Source of the DNA: Pectinophora gossypiella
Lineage: Eukaryota; Arthropoda; Insecta; Lepidoptera; Gelechiidae
Assembly: GCF_024362695.1 (NCBI RefSeq)
Contig: NC_065408.1
Span: 14,384,001-14,448,000, forward strand
Reading direction: 5' to 3'
DNA: 64,000 nucleotides
Part shown: one piece after another, positions 1-11,000 of the stretch
How the letters are laid out: each line of letters opens with the position of its first letter
Position numbering within the stretch: the stretch's first letter is position 1
Notes under the pieces: model-generated
Told to the model about the DNA's origin: nothing
Databases searched by the model: none
The model's input: the letters and a program-made list of their open reading frames with translations, nothing else
Translations under genes and position numbers: made by a program

Positions 1-204
1 AAGATCTTCTTGATGTTTCTCTCCCTTCTATGAAGTTTTTAAATTCGTCGTCACTTTGCATTAAATGATATGATTAAAACGTAGTGAATTACATTCTCTT
101 TATAATATTATTACTAGAGACAACTTCAGTCTCAGAACATGTGCCGCGGCTGTTTTGATATGTTTTATATTAAATTATAACACCTTTTACAATATTGCTA
201 TATA

Positions 205-345
205 TCCGAGATTTTTCTTGCAGCTTCTTTTCCTCGGCTATATAGGTTGTGAGAAACTGCAGTAGTTTTAAGCGGGCGAAACGTGCGTTATGTACAAATT
301 GATGGTCAAATGTTACTTAATGAATATAGATATTTTTAAATTTTA
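205..345 (+). repeat. LINE 3'-end fragment, copy 1
   Basis: About 140 bp that matches 61303-61482 closely, including the stretch TTTTTCTTGCAGCTTCTTTT and the later part around GCTGCAGTAGTTTTA. Both copies then run into an AT-rich stretch ending with ATATTTTTAAATTTTA or ATATTTTTGAATTTGA. A third, degraded copy lies at 60048-60150. The end structure suggests the 3' end of a non-LTR retrotransposon; its clade is not determined. Confidence 0.55.
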
Positions 346-534
346 ATTATAACATTAAAATTAAGTAATTCAAACGTGCCTTATTCGCAATCATATTCTA
401 GAACCTGGTAAAGCGATTTCTCTCCATCATTAGCACCCGACGCGGGGCTTTACCATGTAGGTGAACATTTGTTTTATAGATTTTACAAGTCAAGTTGGGC
501 AGAACGTACATGTGGCACGTTAATCGATATTTAT

Positions 535-655
535 CTACTCAGCCTGTGTCCACCCACTGCTGGGTATAGGCCTCCTCTCTTTCACACCATCCTTTTCGTT
601 CCTGTGCAAGTCTCATTCATTGCTTTCCGGCATACCTCACAATGTTACCCGTCGT
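535..655 (-). repeat. RTE-like LINE C-terminal fragment, copy 1
   Basis: On the minus strand this reads as the last codons of an RTE-type LINE reverse transcriptase: a Trp-Met-Arg-Leu-like stretch, a Trp-Arg/Lys-Glu region, then Ala-Tyr-Thr-Gln and a terminal Trp-Val-Asp-Thr-Gly-stop. It is 5'-truncated and degenerate. The same fragment occurs at 15617-15745. It is a different subfamily from the intact element at 46878-50006, which ends in a similar but distinct motif. Confidence 0.55.
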
Positions 656-888
656 GTTTTTTATGGTATTTTATGATAAGATATAATTCCCTTTGCATGA
701 CAACTTCCTTCTTTTCCAGAATCTTGTATCACAAATAGTTCCCCTTCCTACCTGTATTACGGTCCTACTTGCTTGTAACGATCCTTTAATAAATAAGTTG
801 TTCGCTACATTTATTCATGTAAATAATATTAAACTGTAGTTAAATTTATGTCTATTTTATACCTATTGATAATTCTTACCTTATGATC

Positions 889-1097
889 TGTTTAAGTTTG
901 TAAAAGGTTAAACTCATTATCATATAATTAATCCGTAAGACGATCGCTAGATGGCGCTGTACCGAATTAAAACGCGGTATCGAGATGTTCATAAGGAACT
1001 TATATTTTAGATTTAATGACCAATAAATTTTGTCTGATTTACCGAAACATTGGTTTTCATTTTGGTTATATCCAAAACCTTTTTTGGGACTTGTTCA
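889..1097 (+). repeat. 5' LTR of the BEL/Pao element
   Basis: 209 bp, beginning TGTTTAAG and ending TTGTTCA. It is identical to the 3' LTR at 7514-7722. It should carry the element's promoter, but I cannot place a convincing core promoter within it. Confidence 0.92.
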
Positions 1098-1115
1098 TGG
1101 TCCTTCGATTGCCGG
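1098..1115 (+). other. Putative primer-binding site of the BEL element
   Basis: The sequence directly after the 5' LTR starts TGGTCCTTCGATTGCC. A leading TGG is complementary to the CCA end of a tRNA, as expected for a minus-strand primer site at this position. I do not identify the tRNA. The call rests on position and the TGG. Confidence 0.5.
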
Positions 1116-1858
1116 TGTAGGCTTTCGGGGTAGACAGTGCACTGTCCAACTGCGCCGACGAGGTGGTGGTTTGCTGCCTATGGTGCGGGAACAGGCGACT
1201 GCCTGTTTGAAGAAGTAGCTAGGGGAGCTACTGGGTCACGGAGAAGCGGCGGAGGGGGCCCCCCGCGGTACCCCCAAGTGCAGCACAAGTTTCGACGTCA
1301 CAGCTAGTTCGTGTCATCACCAGTGCGTCTTCGTGGGAGTGTGGCTTGGGGTCACAGATACGTCATCGCTTGGGACGGATGACGGTGGGGCGGGAATGCC
1401 CAAAAGTTAATAAAGTGCATATATGTGTGAGTGAACAGTGCTATAGTGGTAACAAACTGGACAAAACTGTAAGTACAATTTGCGACCTTATATCTTAGAA
1501 GATCCTAACTTTAACTTCAAATTACTAGTGCATGGACTTAGAATAATTTTGCAAAAAGTGTTCCGACGGGGAACCTATGCCGGTTTGCGATTCGAGTGAA
1601 GTGCTAAACACTTAGAAAAATTTCGACATTTTTGAACTGGACTTGGAATATTTTTGTTCAATCTTCAACTTCGACTTTAAAAATTTTATGGACTTGTAAT
1701 TTCTCAACATTTTGTGTTACTTTACGTTCCCATTACTCTATTGTGTAAGCTCGAGATTACTTATCAACTTGAAAAAGAAGTTAGTCAATAGTAAGAATTG
1801 TAATTGATTCACTAGTAATATTATTTTGTATTAATTGGTGTTATATACATAACTTACA

Positions 1859-4800
1859 ATGGCAGAAAAATATTATGAGGTGCAAGAAAACATTGCGGAA
1901 ACTATTACAAAGGCTCAAATTAATTTTAAAAAGGCTCCTAAAGATAGAATTACTCTCAGTTATATTGAAACACGTTTAGATAATTTAGATCAACATTGGA
2001 AGATTTTTGGTAGTAATCATAGAAAAGTTGTGTATGAAATATCACGTGAGGAATTAATTAGTTCAACCTACTATAAAAATGATACTTATGGGAAGGTTGA
2101 GGAACTTTATATCGAATATAAGTCACAGTTGAAGGATAAATTCGCAGAATTGAAACCCGCGGACAAATGTGCAAGTAGCTCAAGTGGTAGTAGCAATAAT
2201 GATCAGGGAAGTGATAAAAAATCAAATGTACAATTGCCAAAAATTACAATCCCTAAGTTTTCGGGAAATTATTCTGAGTGGGCAAGTTTTAGAGATTTGT
2301 TTACTTCACTGATCCATGCTAACACTAATATTGACAACGTTCAAAAATTACATTACTTAAAAAGTTCTGTCACAGGTGAGGCAGAACAATTGTTACGTCA
2401 CATCCCATGCACTGCAGATAATTATAAAAATTGTTGGGCTCAATTAGAAAATAGATACAATAACAAAAAACATTTGGCAACCAACATTTTAAAGAAGTTA
2501 GTAAATCAAAAATCTATCACTACAGAATCCTCTGTTGCTATTAGACATTTATTTGATTGCACTCAGGAGTGTTTGTTAGCACTAGAGAATATCGGTGTTA
2601 AAACAAAATCATGGGATATGATAATAATATTTTTGATAGGACAAAAACTAGATGCTGAATCCCGTAAGTTATGGGAACAAAAAAATTGTACTTCAACTCA
2701 AGAATTGCCAACCCTTGCCGCATTTTTTGATTTTTTAGAAACCAGGTTCCGGTCTTTGGAGTTCTTGGATGATTCCAATCCGGGAACGTTGAAGACTCGG
2801 AAACTGGAAAAGCTGGGTTATTCGCACGTTGTCGCCACTGTGGCGTCGTGCTCATTTTGTTCAGACAACCACAAATTGTGCAACTGCAAGAAATTTGCAA
2901 AGGAGGATATAGACGCGAGACGTGAATTTGTCCAAACTCACCGTTTATGTTTTAATTGCTTGTCCCCCGGTCACTCAGTTTATCAGTGTAGATTGTCTAC
3001 CAAATGCCGAATTTGTAAGAAAAAGCACCACACATTGCTTCATCCCAAAGGTTTCAAACCAACCAACGACCAAGGTAAGTCAGACCAACCTAGTCAGTCG
3101 GTAGAGGATAGGGTAGTTGTTGCTACCACAACTGAAATCCCTTCGTCCACGACACCTGATGAAAATTCAAACCATCAAGTGTTCACAACTTGTTTTTCAA
3201 ATCATAGCAGTCAGGTACTCTTAGCTACCGCTCTAGTCCGGGTGGAGTCCCAGAAAAACAAGACCAGTTTTGTGTTAAGAGCATTGCTAGACCAGGGCTC
3301 GCAAGCCTCATTTGTGACAGAGGCTGCAGTCCAGTTACTGAACCTCAGAAAGGTACCTGGGGCCAGTATTGTTTCAGGTTTGGGCGGCGACCAGGGTGCG
3401 ACGATAGCTTCAAAGTCCACCGTGTTGATTAATATTCAGTCTCGCCTTGACCCCAGCTTTAACATCACAGTTAAAGCTCATGTGCTCAGCAAGCTCACCA
3501 CTGTACTACCAAGTAGAAAGATAGTTATAGACGTGTTACCAAAACTCCAGTCTACGGAGCTAGCAGACCCTTCGTTCGGTACGCCGAACAAGGTCGACTT
3601 GTTATTAGGTGCCGAAGTGTATAGTCAGATTTTGTTAGTAGGGTTGATCAGGAGTCCGTCAAGCTCTGTAATTGCACAAAAAACCAAGCTTGGTTGGATT
3701 CTTTCTGGCAGGCTATACGAATCACCTGTAAATGACAGTCACATTAACACTTTTCACAATGCTGTGACCAGCATGCATTTAGCTCAATCTGAGGATAGCG
3801 AGCTACTAAAAAGATTTTGGGAAATCGAGTCAGAGCCTATCTCCAGCAAAGTCAAACATTTGACTCCTGAAGAAAAGCGATGCGAAGATCTCTTCGCTCA
3901 CACTACCACTAGAGATGACTCTGGCCGATATGTAGTCCGGTTACCATTCATTAGAGACGACCCTCTCTGCATACATGGTGGCTCTAGAGACATTGCGATG
4001 AAGCGATTTCTCCAGTTGGAAAAACGCCTTTCAAAGGATCCGGTGCTTCAAACGGAGTACTCAAGAGTCATAGACGAATATCTTCGTCTAGGGCACATGG
4101 AAGTAGTTCCTTTGTCTGAAGTAGACAAACCAGAGGTTATGTATTTGCCTCACCATGCAGTAGTACGTCCAGATAAAGACACCACCAAAGTTCGTGTGGT
4201 ATTCGACGCGTCATGTGTAGGTACAAACGGTGTGTCGCTAAACCAAGAGCTGATGGTCGGTCCATCTCTTCAGCCTGATCTTAGGCATTTGGTCATGCGG
4301 TGGCGCAGTTACCCTATTTCACTTGTCTCAGACATTGTCAAAATGTATAGACAAGTGAAAGTGGCGGAGGAAGACGTGGACTACCAACGAATCCTATGGC
4401 GAGAAAATCCGGATGCTGATTTACAGCATCTTCGACTTATGAGAGTCACGTTCGGAACTTCTTCAGCGCCATACTTAGCTGTACGTGCATTGCAGCAAGT
4501 GGCCCACGACGAAGGTGCGCAGTTTCCACTGGCTGCACCCAGAGTCATTCATGATTTTTACATGGACGACCTCATGACAGGTTGCCATTCAATTGAAGAA
4601 GGTCTTCAAATTTACGAGCAAATCACTGAAATGCTCAGTCGTGGCGGCTTTCCGCTTCAAAAGTGGTCTAGCAGTAGTACTGAATTGCTAGAGCTAATCA
4701 AAGACGAAAGTAAGGATACAGAACAGAACATAGAACTGAAGACTGATGAAACCATAAAAATCCTTGGTCTCATATGGGATCGTAAGGCAGATGAATTCCG

Positions 4801-7120
4801 CTGCACCGTGAAGCTTCCCTCAGTGGGAGATACTGTAACAAAGCGACGAGTGATATCAGATATAGCTCGGTTGTTTGACCCTTTGGGGTGGATGGCTCCA
4901 GTTATTACAACAGCGAAGGTTTTCATTCAACGCTTATGGCTGTCGGGTATTGAATGGGATAGTGAGCTGCCAGCTCCATTGCTCAAAGACTGGCTAGTCT
5001 TCCGCTCTGACTTAGGAAAACTTGCTGAAGTGCGCATACCGAGATGGATCAACGCAAATAAAGAAGACAAAAGTCTGGAGCTTCACGGATTTGCAGACGC
5101 TTCAAACGTCGCCTACGCGGCGGTCGTTTATGCTCGCATTACTGATCAGAATGATGATGTTCATGTTCGCTTAATCACGTCTAAGACGAGGGTTGCGCCT
5201 GTTAAACAGGTTTCAATTCCCCGTCTCGAGTTGTGCGGTGCAACTCTATTGGCTAAACTTCTGATTGAGGTAGCAGAGATTTTGAGTGTACCTAAGCCGC
5301 AACTACACGCTTGGACGGATTCGTCTATAGTTTTAGCGTGGCTCCGAAGCCACCCCAGCCGATGGAAAACATTTATAGCGAATAGGTGCTCAGAAATATT
5401 AACCAATATGGAAGGAAACCAATGGTCACATGTGGCGTCTAAGGAGAACCCTGCTGACTGCGCCTCACGGGGTCTTCACCCCGCAGAACTGATTCACCAC
5501 GAGCTCTGGAACCGTGGACCGGAATGGTTACACCTGAAAAACATAAAGTACGAACAAGAAAAAGTCACTGATACTAACCTAGAAGAAAGAAAAGTAAAGG
5601 AAAAATGTTATACGGTTACCTGTAACGTTGACGATGACCTGTTAGCTCGTTTCTCGTCGTTGAAGAAACTGCTCCGGGTCACAGCGTTCTGTAGAAGAGT
5701 ACTGCAGTGGAAGAAATCTGAAAAGAAAAAACCTAGAAAAGGATTAACAGTGGAAGAATTGGATAAAGCACTACTTACATGTATTAAACTGAGTCAGAGG
5801 AAAGGTTTTAAGGAAGATATAGAAAGTCTAGAAAGGACAGGAAAAATAAAAAAAGGAAGCAAACTTACCTCACTGAATCCATTTTTGGATTCCAATCAAG
5901 TGCTGAGAGTAGGTGGAAGATTGCAGAATGCTCAACTCCATGAGGATATGAAACATCCTGCAATTATTCCACAGAAATCGCATTTCACGCATCTCTTAGT
6001 AACCGAGGCTCACACCAAAACGTTACACGGTGGTCCTCAACTCATGCTCAATTACTTGAGAACCAAGTATTGGGTGATCGGAGCAAAAGCTACTGTCCGT
6101 CAGTTTGTGAGAAGATGTGTGAGTTGCATTCGCTACTCAAGTCAAACCAACCATCCGATGATGGGTCAACTTCCCGAATCGCGAGTTACTGCTCATAAAC
6201 CCTTCCGTAAAAGTGGTGTGGACTATGCAGGTCCGATTAACATTCGCACGACCAAGGGCCGCGGACATCGCTCCACAAAAGGGTACATATGCCTTTTTGT
6301 CTGCATGGCCACAAGAGCAATACATTTGGAAGCGGTCAGTGACATGACTTCACAGGGCTTTTTAGCGGCGTTCAAACGCTTTGTAGCAAGAAGAGGTCAT
6401 GTCTCTGACCTTTGGAGTGACAATGGAACTAACTTCGTTGGTGGAGCCAGAGAACTCCAAGAGCTACTCGACGTAGAGAAATCTCACGTCGCAACAGAGA
6501 TAGCTGACTGGTTAGTTTCCAACGGTACAACTTGGCACTTTATCCCTCCCCGTGCTCCAAACTTTGGAGGACTGTGGGAAGCGGGTATAAAGTCGACCAA
6601 ACACCACCTAAAACGGGTTATAGGAGAGAGTACCCTCACCTTTGAGGAAATCACCACGGTGTTGTCTCAGGTCGAGGCATGCCTTAATTCGAGGCCTATA
6701 TCACAGCTCTCAACCAACCCTGAAGATCCCTTCCCACTGACCCCAGGTCATTTCCTGGTGGGGGAACCTTTGGTGTTAGCACCGGATGCGAATTATGAGG
6801 ATTCCAACTTAAGCGGCTTGTCCAGATGGAATATTACGCAAAAAATGGTTCAGAATTTCTGGCGTAGATGGTCCCAGGAGTATCTCACTCTATTACAGCA
6901 CAGGTATAAATGGGTTAACCATGTTCCAGAGCCTGGGATTGGAGACGTTGTCTTAGTGAAGGAGGAAGATCTACCTCCAGCTAAGTGGCTGTTTGGAGTA
7001 GTAAAACATAAACACCCCGGTTTGGACAATATTACACGCGTTGTTACGCTTAAATATAAAGGCAATAATATTAAAAGACCTGTGTCAAAACTAATTGTAT
7101 TACCATTAAGTCACACCTAG
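1859..7120 (+). CDS. BEL/Pao gag-pol polyprotein, intact
   Basis: A single open frame of 1753 residues, uninterrupted from ATG to TAG. Order of parts: a gag region with the segment typical of BEL gag (about residues 130-300); two Cys-rich zinc knuckles (about 363-394, the first CFNCLSPGH); an aspartic protease with LDQGS (about 477); reverse transcriptase with VVFDAS near 780 and the active-site YMDD near 901; an RNase H-like region with FADAS near 1075 and WTDSS near 1150; an integrase His-His/Cys-Cys domain (about 1366-1423); the integrase core with DYAGP near 1455, SDNGTNF near 1519 and a Glu in GGLWEAG, 52 residues after the second Asp; and the C-terminal domain common in BEL polyproteins. 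All catalytic motifs look intact, so it may encode an active element. It belongs to a retrotransposon; no separate envelope frame is seen. Confidence 0.93.
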   Translation: MAEKYYEVQENIAETITKAQINFKKAPKDRITLSYIETRLDNLDQHWKIFGSNHRKVVYEISREELISSTYYKNDTYGKVEELYIEYKSQLKDKFAELKPADKCASSSSGSSNNDQGSDKKSNVQLPKITIPKFSGNYSEWASFRDLFTSLIHANTNIDNVQKLHYLKSSVTGEAEQLLRHIPCTADNYKNCWAQLENRYNNKKHLATNILKKLVNQKSITTESSVAIRHLFDCTQECLLALENIGVKTKSWDMIIIFLIGQKLDAESRKLWEQKNCTSTQELPTLAAFFDFLETRFRSLEFLDDSNPGTLKTRKLEKLGYSHVVATVASCSFCSDNHKLCNCKKFAKEDIDARREFVQTHRLCFNCLSPGHSVYQCRLSTKCRICKKKHHTLLHPKGFKPTNDQGKSDQPSQSVEDRVVVATTTEIPSSTTPDENSNHQVFTTCFSNHSSQVLLATALVRVESQKNKTSFVLRALLDQGSQASFVTEAAVQLLNLRKVPGASIVSGLGGDQGATIASKSTVLINIQSRLDPSFNITVKAHVLSKLTTVLPSRKIVIDVLPKLQSTELADPSFGTPNKVDLLLGAEVYSQILLVGLIRSPSSSVIAQKTKLGWILSGRLYESPVNDSHINTFHNAVTSMHLAQSEDSELLKRFWEIESEPISSKVKHLTPEEKRCEDLFAHTTTRDDSGRYVVRLPFIRDDPLCIHGGSRDIAMKRFLQLEKRLSKDPVLQTEYSRVIDEYLRLGHMEVVPLSEVDKPEVMYLPHHAVVRPDKDTTKVRVVFDASCVGTNGVSLNQELMVGPSLQPDLRHLVMRWRSYPISLVSDIVKMYRQVKVAEEDVDYQRILWRENPDADLQHLRLMRVTFGTSSAPYLAVRALQQVAHDEGAQFPLAAPRVIHDFYMDDLMTGCHSIEEGLQIYEQITEMLSRGGFPLQKWSSSSTELLELIKDESKDTEQNIELKTDETIKILGLIWDRKADEFRCTVKLPSVGDTVTKRRVISDIARLFDPLGWMAPVITTAKVFIQRLWLSGIEWDSELPAPLLKDWLVFRSDLGKLAEVRIPRWINANKEDKSLELHGFADASNVAYAAVVYARITDQNDDVHVRLITSKTRVAPVKQVSIPRLELCGATLLAKLLIEVAEILSVPKPQLHAWTDSSIVLAWLRSHPSRWKTFIANRCSEILTNMEGNQWSHVASKENPADCASRGLHPAELIHHELWNRGPEWLHLKNIKYEQEKVTDTNLEERKVKEKCYTVTCNVDDDLLARFSSLKKLLRVTAFCRRVLQWKKSEKKKPRKGLTVEELDKALLTCIKLSQRKGFKEDIESLERTGKIKKGSKLTSLNPFLDSNQVLRVGGRLQNAQLHEDMKHPAIIPQKSHFTHLLVTEAHTKTLHGGPQLMLNYLRTKYWVIGAKATVRQFVRRCVSCIRYSSQTNHPMMGQLPESRVTAHKPFRKSGVDYAGPINIRTTKGRGHRSTKGYICLFVCMATRAIHLEAVSDMTSQGFLAAFKRFVARRGHVSDLWSDNGTNFVGGARELQELLDVEKSHVATEIADWLVSNGTTWHFIPPRAPNFGGLWEAGIKSTKHHLKRVIGESTLTFEEITTVLSQVEACLNSRPISQLSTNPEDPFPLTPGHFLVGEPLVLAPDANYEDSNLSGLSRWNITQKMVQNFWRRWSQEYLTLLQHRYKWVNHVPEPGIGDVVLVKEEDLPPAKWLFGVVKHKHPGLDNITRVVTLKYKGNNIKRPVSKLIVLPLSHT

Positions 7121-7189
7121 TTGTTTTAAAGGTTAACCATCTTATATGGTATGATTATTTAATTTTATTTTATTGTTTTGGCGTATTTT

Positions 7190-7375
7190 TTTGGCGCACA
7201 CTTTTGTTTATTTTTAGTCACTTTGTTTATTTGCAGACACTTGTTTATTTTTAGTCACTTTGTTTATTTGTAGACACTTGTTTATTTTTAGTCACTTTGT
7301 TTATTTGCAAACACTTTTGTTTATTTTTAGTCACTTTTGTTTATTTTTTGTCATTTTTGTTTATTTTTACTAATG
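7190..7375 (+). repeat. Tandem array in the BEL 3' untranslated region
   Basis: About nine near-repeats of roughly 20 bp that alternate in two types, built on TTTGTTTATTT with either AGTCACTT or GCAGACACTT between. Two half-units make a higher-order unit of about 38 bp. It lies between the gag-pol stop codon and the polypurine tract, so it is part of the element. Confidence 0.8.
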
Positions 7376-7502
7376 TTAATTTACTTATACCAAGGTTAAT
7401 TTAGTTTACTTTTCTTGTTGCTTAAGGTCATTGTATACCAACATTTAGTTGAAACTTAGAATTATTGTTACAAGTTAAGATTCTTTAATGGACTCGGTCC
7501 AT

Positions 7503-7513
7503 GGGGGCCGGAA
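7503..7513 (+). other. Putative polypurine tract of the BEL element
   Basis: GGGGGCCGGAA directly abuts the 3' LTR, which is where plus-strand priming occurs in LTR retrotransposons. Two pyrimidines interrupt it. The call rests mainly on position. Confidence 0.5.
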
Positions 7514-7722
7514 TGTTTAAGTTTGTAAAAGGTTAAACTCATTATCATATAATTAATCCGTAAGACGATCGCTAGATGGCGCTGTACCGAATTAAAACGC
7601 GGTATCGAGATGTTCATAAGGAACTTATATTTTAGATTTAATGACCAATAAATTTTGTCTGATTTACCGAAACATTGGTTTTCATTTTGGTTATATCCAA
7701 AACCTTTTTTGGGACTTGTTCA
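7514..7722 (+). repeat. 3' LTR of the BEL/Pao element
   Basis: 209 bp, identical to the 5' LTR at 889-1097. It is followed by the TGATC duplication at 7723-7727. It ends 172 bp before the first visible storkhead-box exon, in the same orientation, so its polyadenylation or promoter signals could affect the host transcript (inference). Confidence 0.92.
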
Positions 7723-7894
7723 TGATCCTTTATTCCATAATTCCGTACCTCTCCCTTCCTTTCTCCGTAAACGTTTCCTAAGTTTTTGCCCTGTCCGTTT
7801 TTGGCAAACATGCAAGTCGCATGACACCAAAGAAAAAAAAATGTCTTTTACTTACGCCTAACAATAAAACTAAGTTTTTTTTTTCTCTCCCCAG

Positions 7895-8055
7895 GGGCAA
7901 TCAGCGACATTGGAGAGCATAAGAACATCCCTGTCAGCGAAGTTCCCGGCAATGCAGACGCCATCACAGGAGGTGGTCTACGACACCCTGGCTCAACTGA
8001 TGCAGGAGCGCAAGATATACCAGACGTCTAGAGGGTTCTTCATAGTCACGCCTGA
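7895..8055 (+). CDS. Storkhead-box gene, visible exon 1 (winged helix)
   Basis: 161 nt, acceptor CCCCAG and donor GTAAGT. It encodes 53 residues plus two bases of a Glu codon: the C-terminal half of the winged-helix domain, ending GFFIVTP. The incoming phase is inferred from the only frame that gives the domain. The first half of the domain must be in an upstream exon outside the window. Confidence 0.9.
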
Positions 8056-11000
8056 GTAAGTTGACCCTGGCAAACGAAGGTTGGCAATGGATTTTTTTAT
8101 ATGGAAATGTGGGTGGGTGTACTTAAAGAAACAGGTATGAGAAAGAGTGATTAAGTATTTAATTATTTGATTTTTCGTATTTTTTGTGGGAGCTTCCATT
8201 GTCAGCTTTCGTTTGTCAGTCTGTTGTTGTTTAGAAAAGCATTTTTGATATAGATACGGAGGTAGTACGTAAGTAGGTAGGTATTACTTTAAGCTACTTA
8301 CCTATTTGTAAACGATTGTATACGTCGAAAGCGTTAAAGTTGTACCAAGTAAATATGTTAAAAATGGGGTCACCAGGTCAAATTATGACTCCAGTCTTCA
8401 AACTATCCACAACAACATGTTAAAATATTCTCCTGGCTCCTCAATCCATCATTGGAGCCTTGGGCCCGTCAGTTCACACGTTGCGGCTTCCATATTTATT
8501 CAATTTAGCCCTATGAGTCACGCTGCCTTACCAAGATCTCGCGTGGACATTGCGCAAGCGCCACGCACCCCGCCTGTTGATGACAGCGCGCCAAAGTTGG
8601 CGCGAAACTTGACATTGCAAGCCATTTATGCAAAATGGCCGCTAGTTATTTTACGATCGGATCACAATTTAGATGCGTATGATTCACTCGCTCTTTGAAA
8701 GCGCACAAAATTTTATTGGCGTGAAAAATAATAAATAATGTGAAAAGTAGTACAAAATATGACCAATTCACAAAATATCGTTTATGAAAGAAAGAAAGAA
8801 ACATATATTGTTTTTGGAGACCAGAGACACAGACAGACAGGTACAATCAAAGAGCAAAAGTGCAGTCACAGAGCCCAGCGAATTATTTGTAAACAGTTGT
8901 GAAATTATGAACCATTAGTTGTCATAATTATTTATGTTTTTGTAGGTGTTTTTGGTCTATTACAGAAACGACATACATAACCAGAAGATCTTAAGTGCAA
9001 CCAGTTAATTTATTAGTTTGCTGAAAATAGATTGGACTTGCAGCTTATCGTGGATTACATTTAACACAGGACAGAAACTACACGAAAATAATCTTTTTCG
9101 CGCGAAAACGGTTGGTCACGTGACATTTTGCCCAGAGACGTCACATTTGAACATACAAAGAAACTATCAAACAGTATAACTTGGATTTGTACGGCCTCCG
9201 TGGTCCAGTGGTTGAGCATTGTGCTCACGATCCGGAGGTCCCGGGTTCGAATCCCGGTGGGGACAAATCACAAAAATCACTTTGTGATCCCTAGTTTGGT
9301 TAGGACATTACAGGCTGATCACCTGATTGCCCAAAAAGTAAGATGATCCGTGCTTCGGAAGGCACGTTAAGCCGTTGGTCCCGGTTATTACTTACTGATG
9401 TAAGTTAGTAGTCGTTACATGAGTCATGTCAGGGGCCTATGGCGGCTCAGTAATAACCCTGACACCTGGGTTGATGGGGTTGGTAATCCACCTCACAATC
9501 CACACGATAGAAGAAGAAGAACTTGGATCGTTTTTGTTTATTTTGTGCAATGAGACGTCATACGAAGCTCAATCATGGAATGTTCTGTAAAAATAAAATA
9601 ATTCAAAATGATGTTAAGAAAAAATATTGGATAATATTATCGTTAAGTGATAAACTATCCCATCCGACATATTTCATTTTTTAATTTTTATTTATGAAAA
9701 CTGAAGTCCGACAAACTGTTAACCGACAAGATTTAACTTCGGCAATATGATAATCAGACACTTCTTTATTCCGACAATACAACACAATAACAACAAAAAT
9801 AATTACATGTCTTAACTTCGATACTACTCTACTCCGACAAAACGTTTTTTCGACATGACTTGTCAAGAAGCCAATTAAAAAAAAAATCATATAAAATCTG
9901 TAAAACTACTACTAGGTACTACACGATCTCGTGATCATTCGGTTTTATTTCTACGCCACATTGTTATTCCTACTACTTACGTGTAAGTTCGAAATCCACT
10001 TCCTGAAGTTGTTCCAGAACATTACAATAATACGATAGACGCGGGTCCAATCTTATTCCTTATGCATGTTCACAGCTTTCATCGTTTATAACTTACAAGT
10101 GAAATACGACTTACAAGGTTTGAGACAGGTTCTATATTTTAATGGCTTCTACATTGTGCAGTCCTGAACCGTTTTCATCTAAAGGTACTGTGTATGAACC
10201 GTGTTCTTTCCGGAATTTAGCAACCCATCGTGGACTAAATAAGACAACGCAGGCAATATTTAGTCAAATACTCGTATATATTTAGTCAAATATGCAGCAG
10301 GTTTTTATTGACCAAGTAAATCGAACCCACTTATTTATTATTCCACAACAAGAACCACACAGTAATAGTCATTGTAGTGTATTTGCCTCAATATAATTAT
10401 ATAAATAAATATCGGCTCGTTGCCACACACCACGTCTTCACTCCACCCCCGTACAGTCATGAGCAATATAATGTACCCACTTTAGGACTCTTTCGCACTA
10501 ACATATTTGACATTTAGTGAGACTTACAGTTCAATTTGTCAAAAAAGTTAATGTGACAAAGTTAAAGTGTAATACATATTAATGCTCGTGACCGTACATA
10601 CACGTACAGTTTACTTTTTAATTGTGGCCACCGCGGAGTGCATTGCCCGAGACGACAGAATATATGTGAATTAATATATCGATTCAAGTATTTTATAATA
10701 TATTACATATTTATTTATATATTTAATTATACCTATGTGTATTACAATAAGATTTGTTTATGTACTTATGTAAACACTACAGTCATCATCATCATCATCA
10801 TCATCCCCCTAGCATTATCCCGCTTTTTCACAGAGTCCGCTTACCTAACCTATAGATTTGACAGGTCCGGTTTACACAGTAATAGTTATCGCACGCTAAA
10901 TTCAAAGGCGGTTTAGTGGCGTTTTTGGGGCACTAGTTCAATAAATAACAGTCACCTGTAGGTGTAATTATTACTTACCAGCTGACAATATTTATATATC

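Larger units (their letters stand above)
1..888. other. Flank upstream of the BEL element; no gene seen
   Basis: AT-rich DNA on the far side of the BEL/Pao insertion. I find no exon of the storkhead-box gene here, although its missing 5' exons must lie in this direction. It holds two LINE 3'-end fragments, listed separately, near 205-345 and 535-655. The rest shows nothing recognisable. Confidence 0.6.
884..7727 (+). mobile_element. Complete BEL/Pao LTR retrotransposon with target duplication
   Basis: The whole element is bounded by the 5-bp duplication TGATC (884-888 and 7723-7727). Two 209-bp LTRs (889-1097 and 7514-7722) are identical by my base-by-base reading, and both begin TG and end CA. 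Between them lie a leader, one intact gag-pol frame (1859-7120) and a 3' untranslated region with a tandem array. Identical LTRs, an open frame and a perfect duplication mean a recent insertion. Known family: BEL/Pao elements encode gag-pol in one frame and make 4-6 bp duplications. It lies in the same orientation as the storkhead-box gene, in an intron or 5' flank. Confidence 0.92.

Noticed and set aside
1859..7120. A retrovirus with an envelope gene
   Set aside because: No envelope-like frame follows the polymerase; after the stop there is only a short repeat-rich 3' region and the LTR. It is a plain BEL/Pao retrotransposon.
8417..8698. Open frame of 93 residues as an extra storkhead-box exon
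   Set aside because: No fitting acceptor and donor pair, no continuity with the neighbouring exon phases and no similarity to the family as I know it.
9193..9265. tRNA gene
   Set aside because: The A and B boxes are good, but the sequence continues into a SINE body repeated many times and the tRNA arms do not fold cleanly. It is the head of a SINE; the same applies at 12.2, 13.4, 21.2, 30.6 and 54.5 kb.
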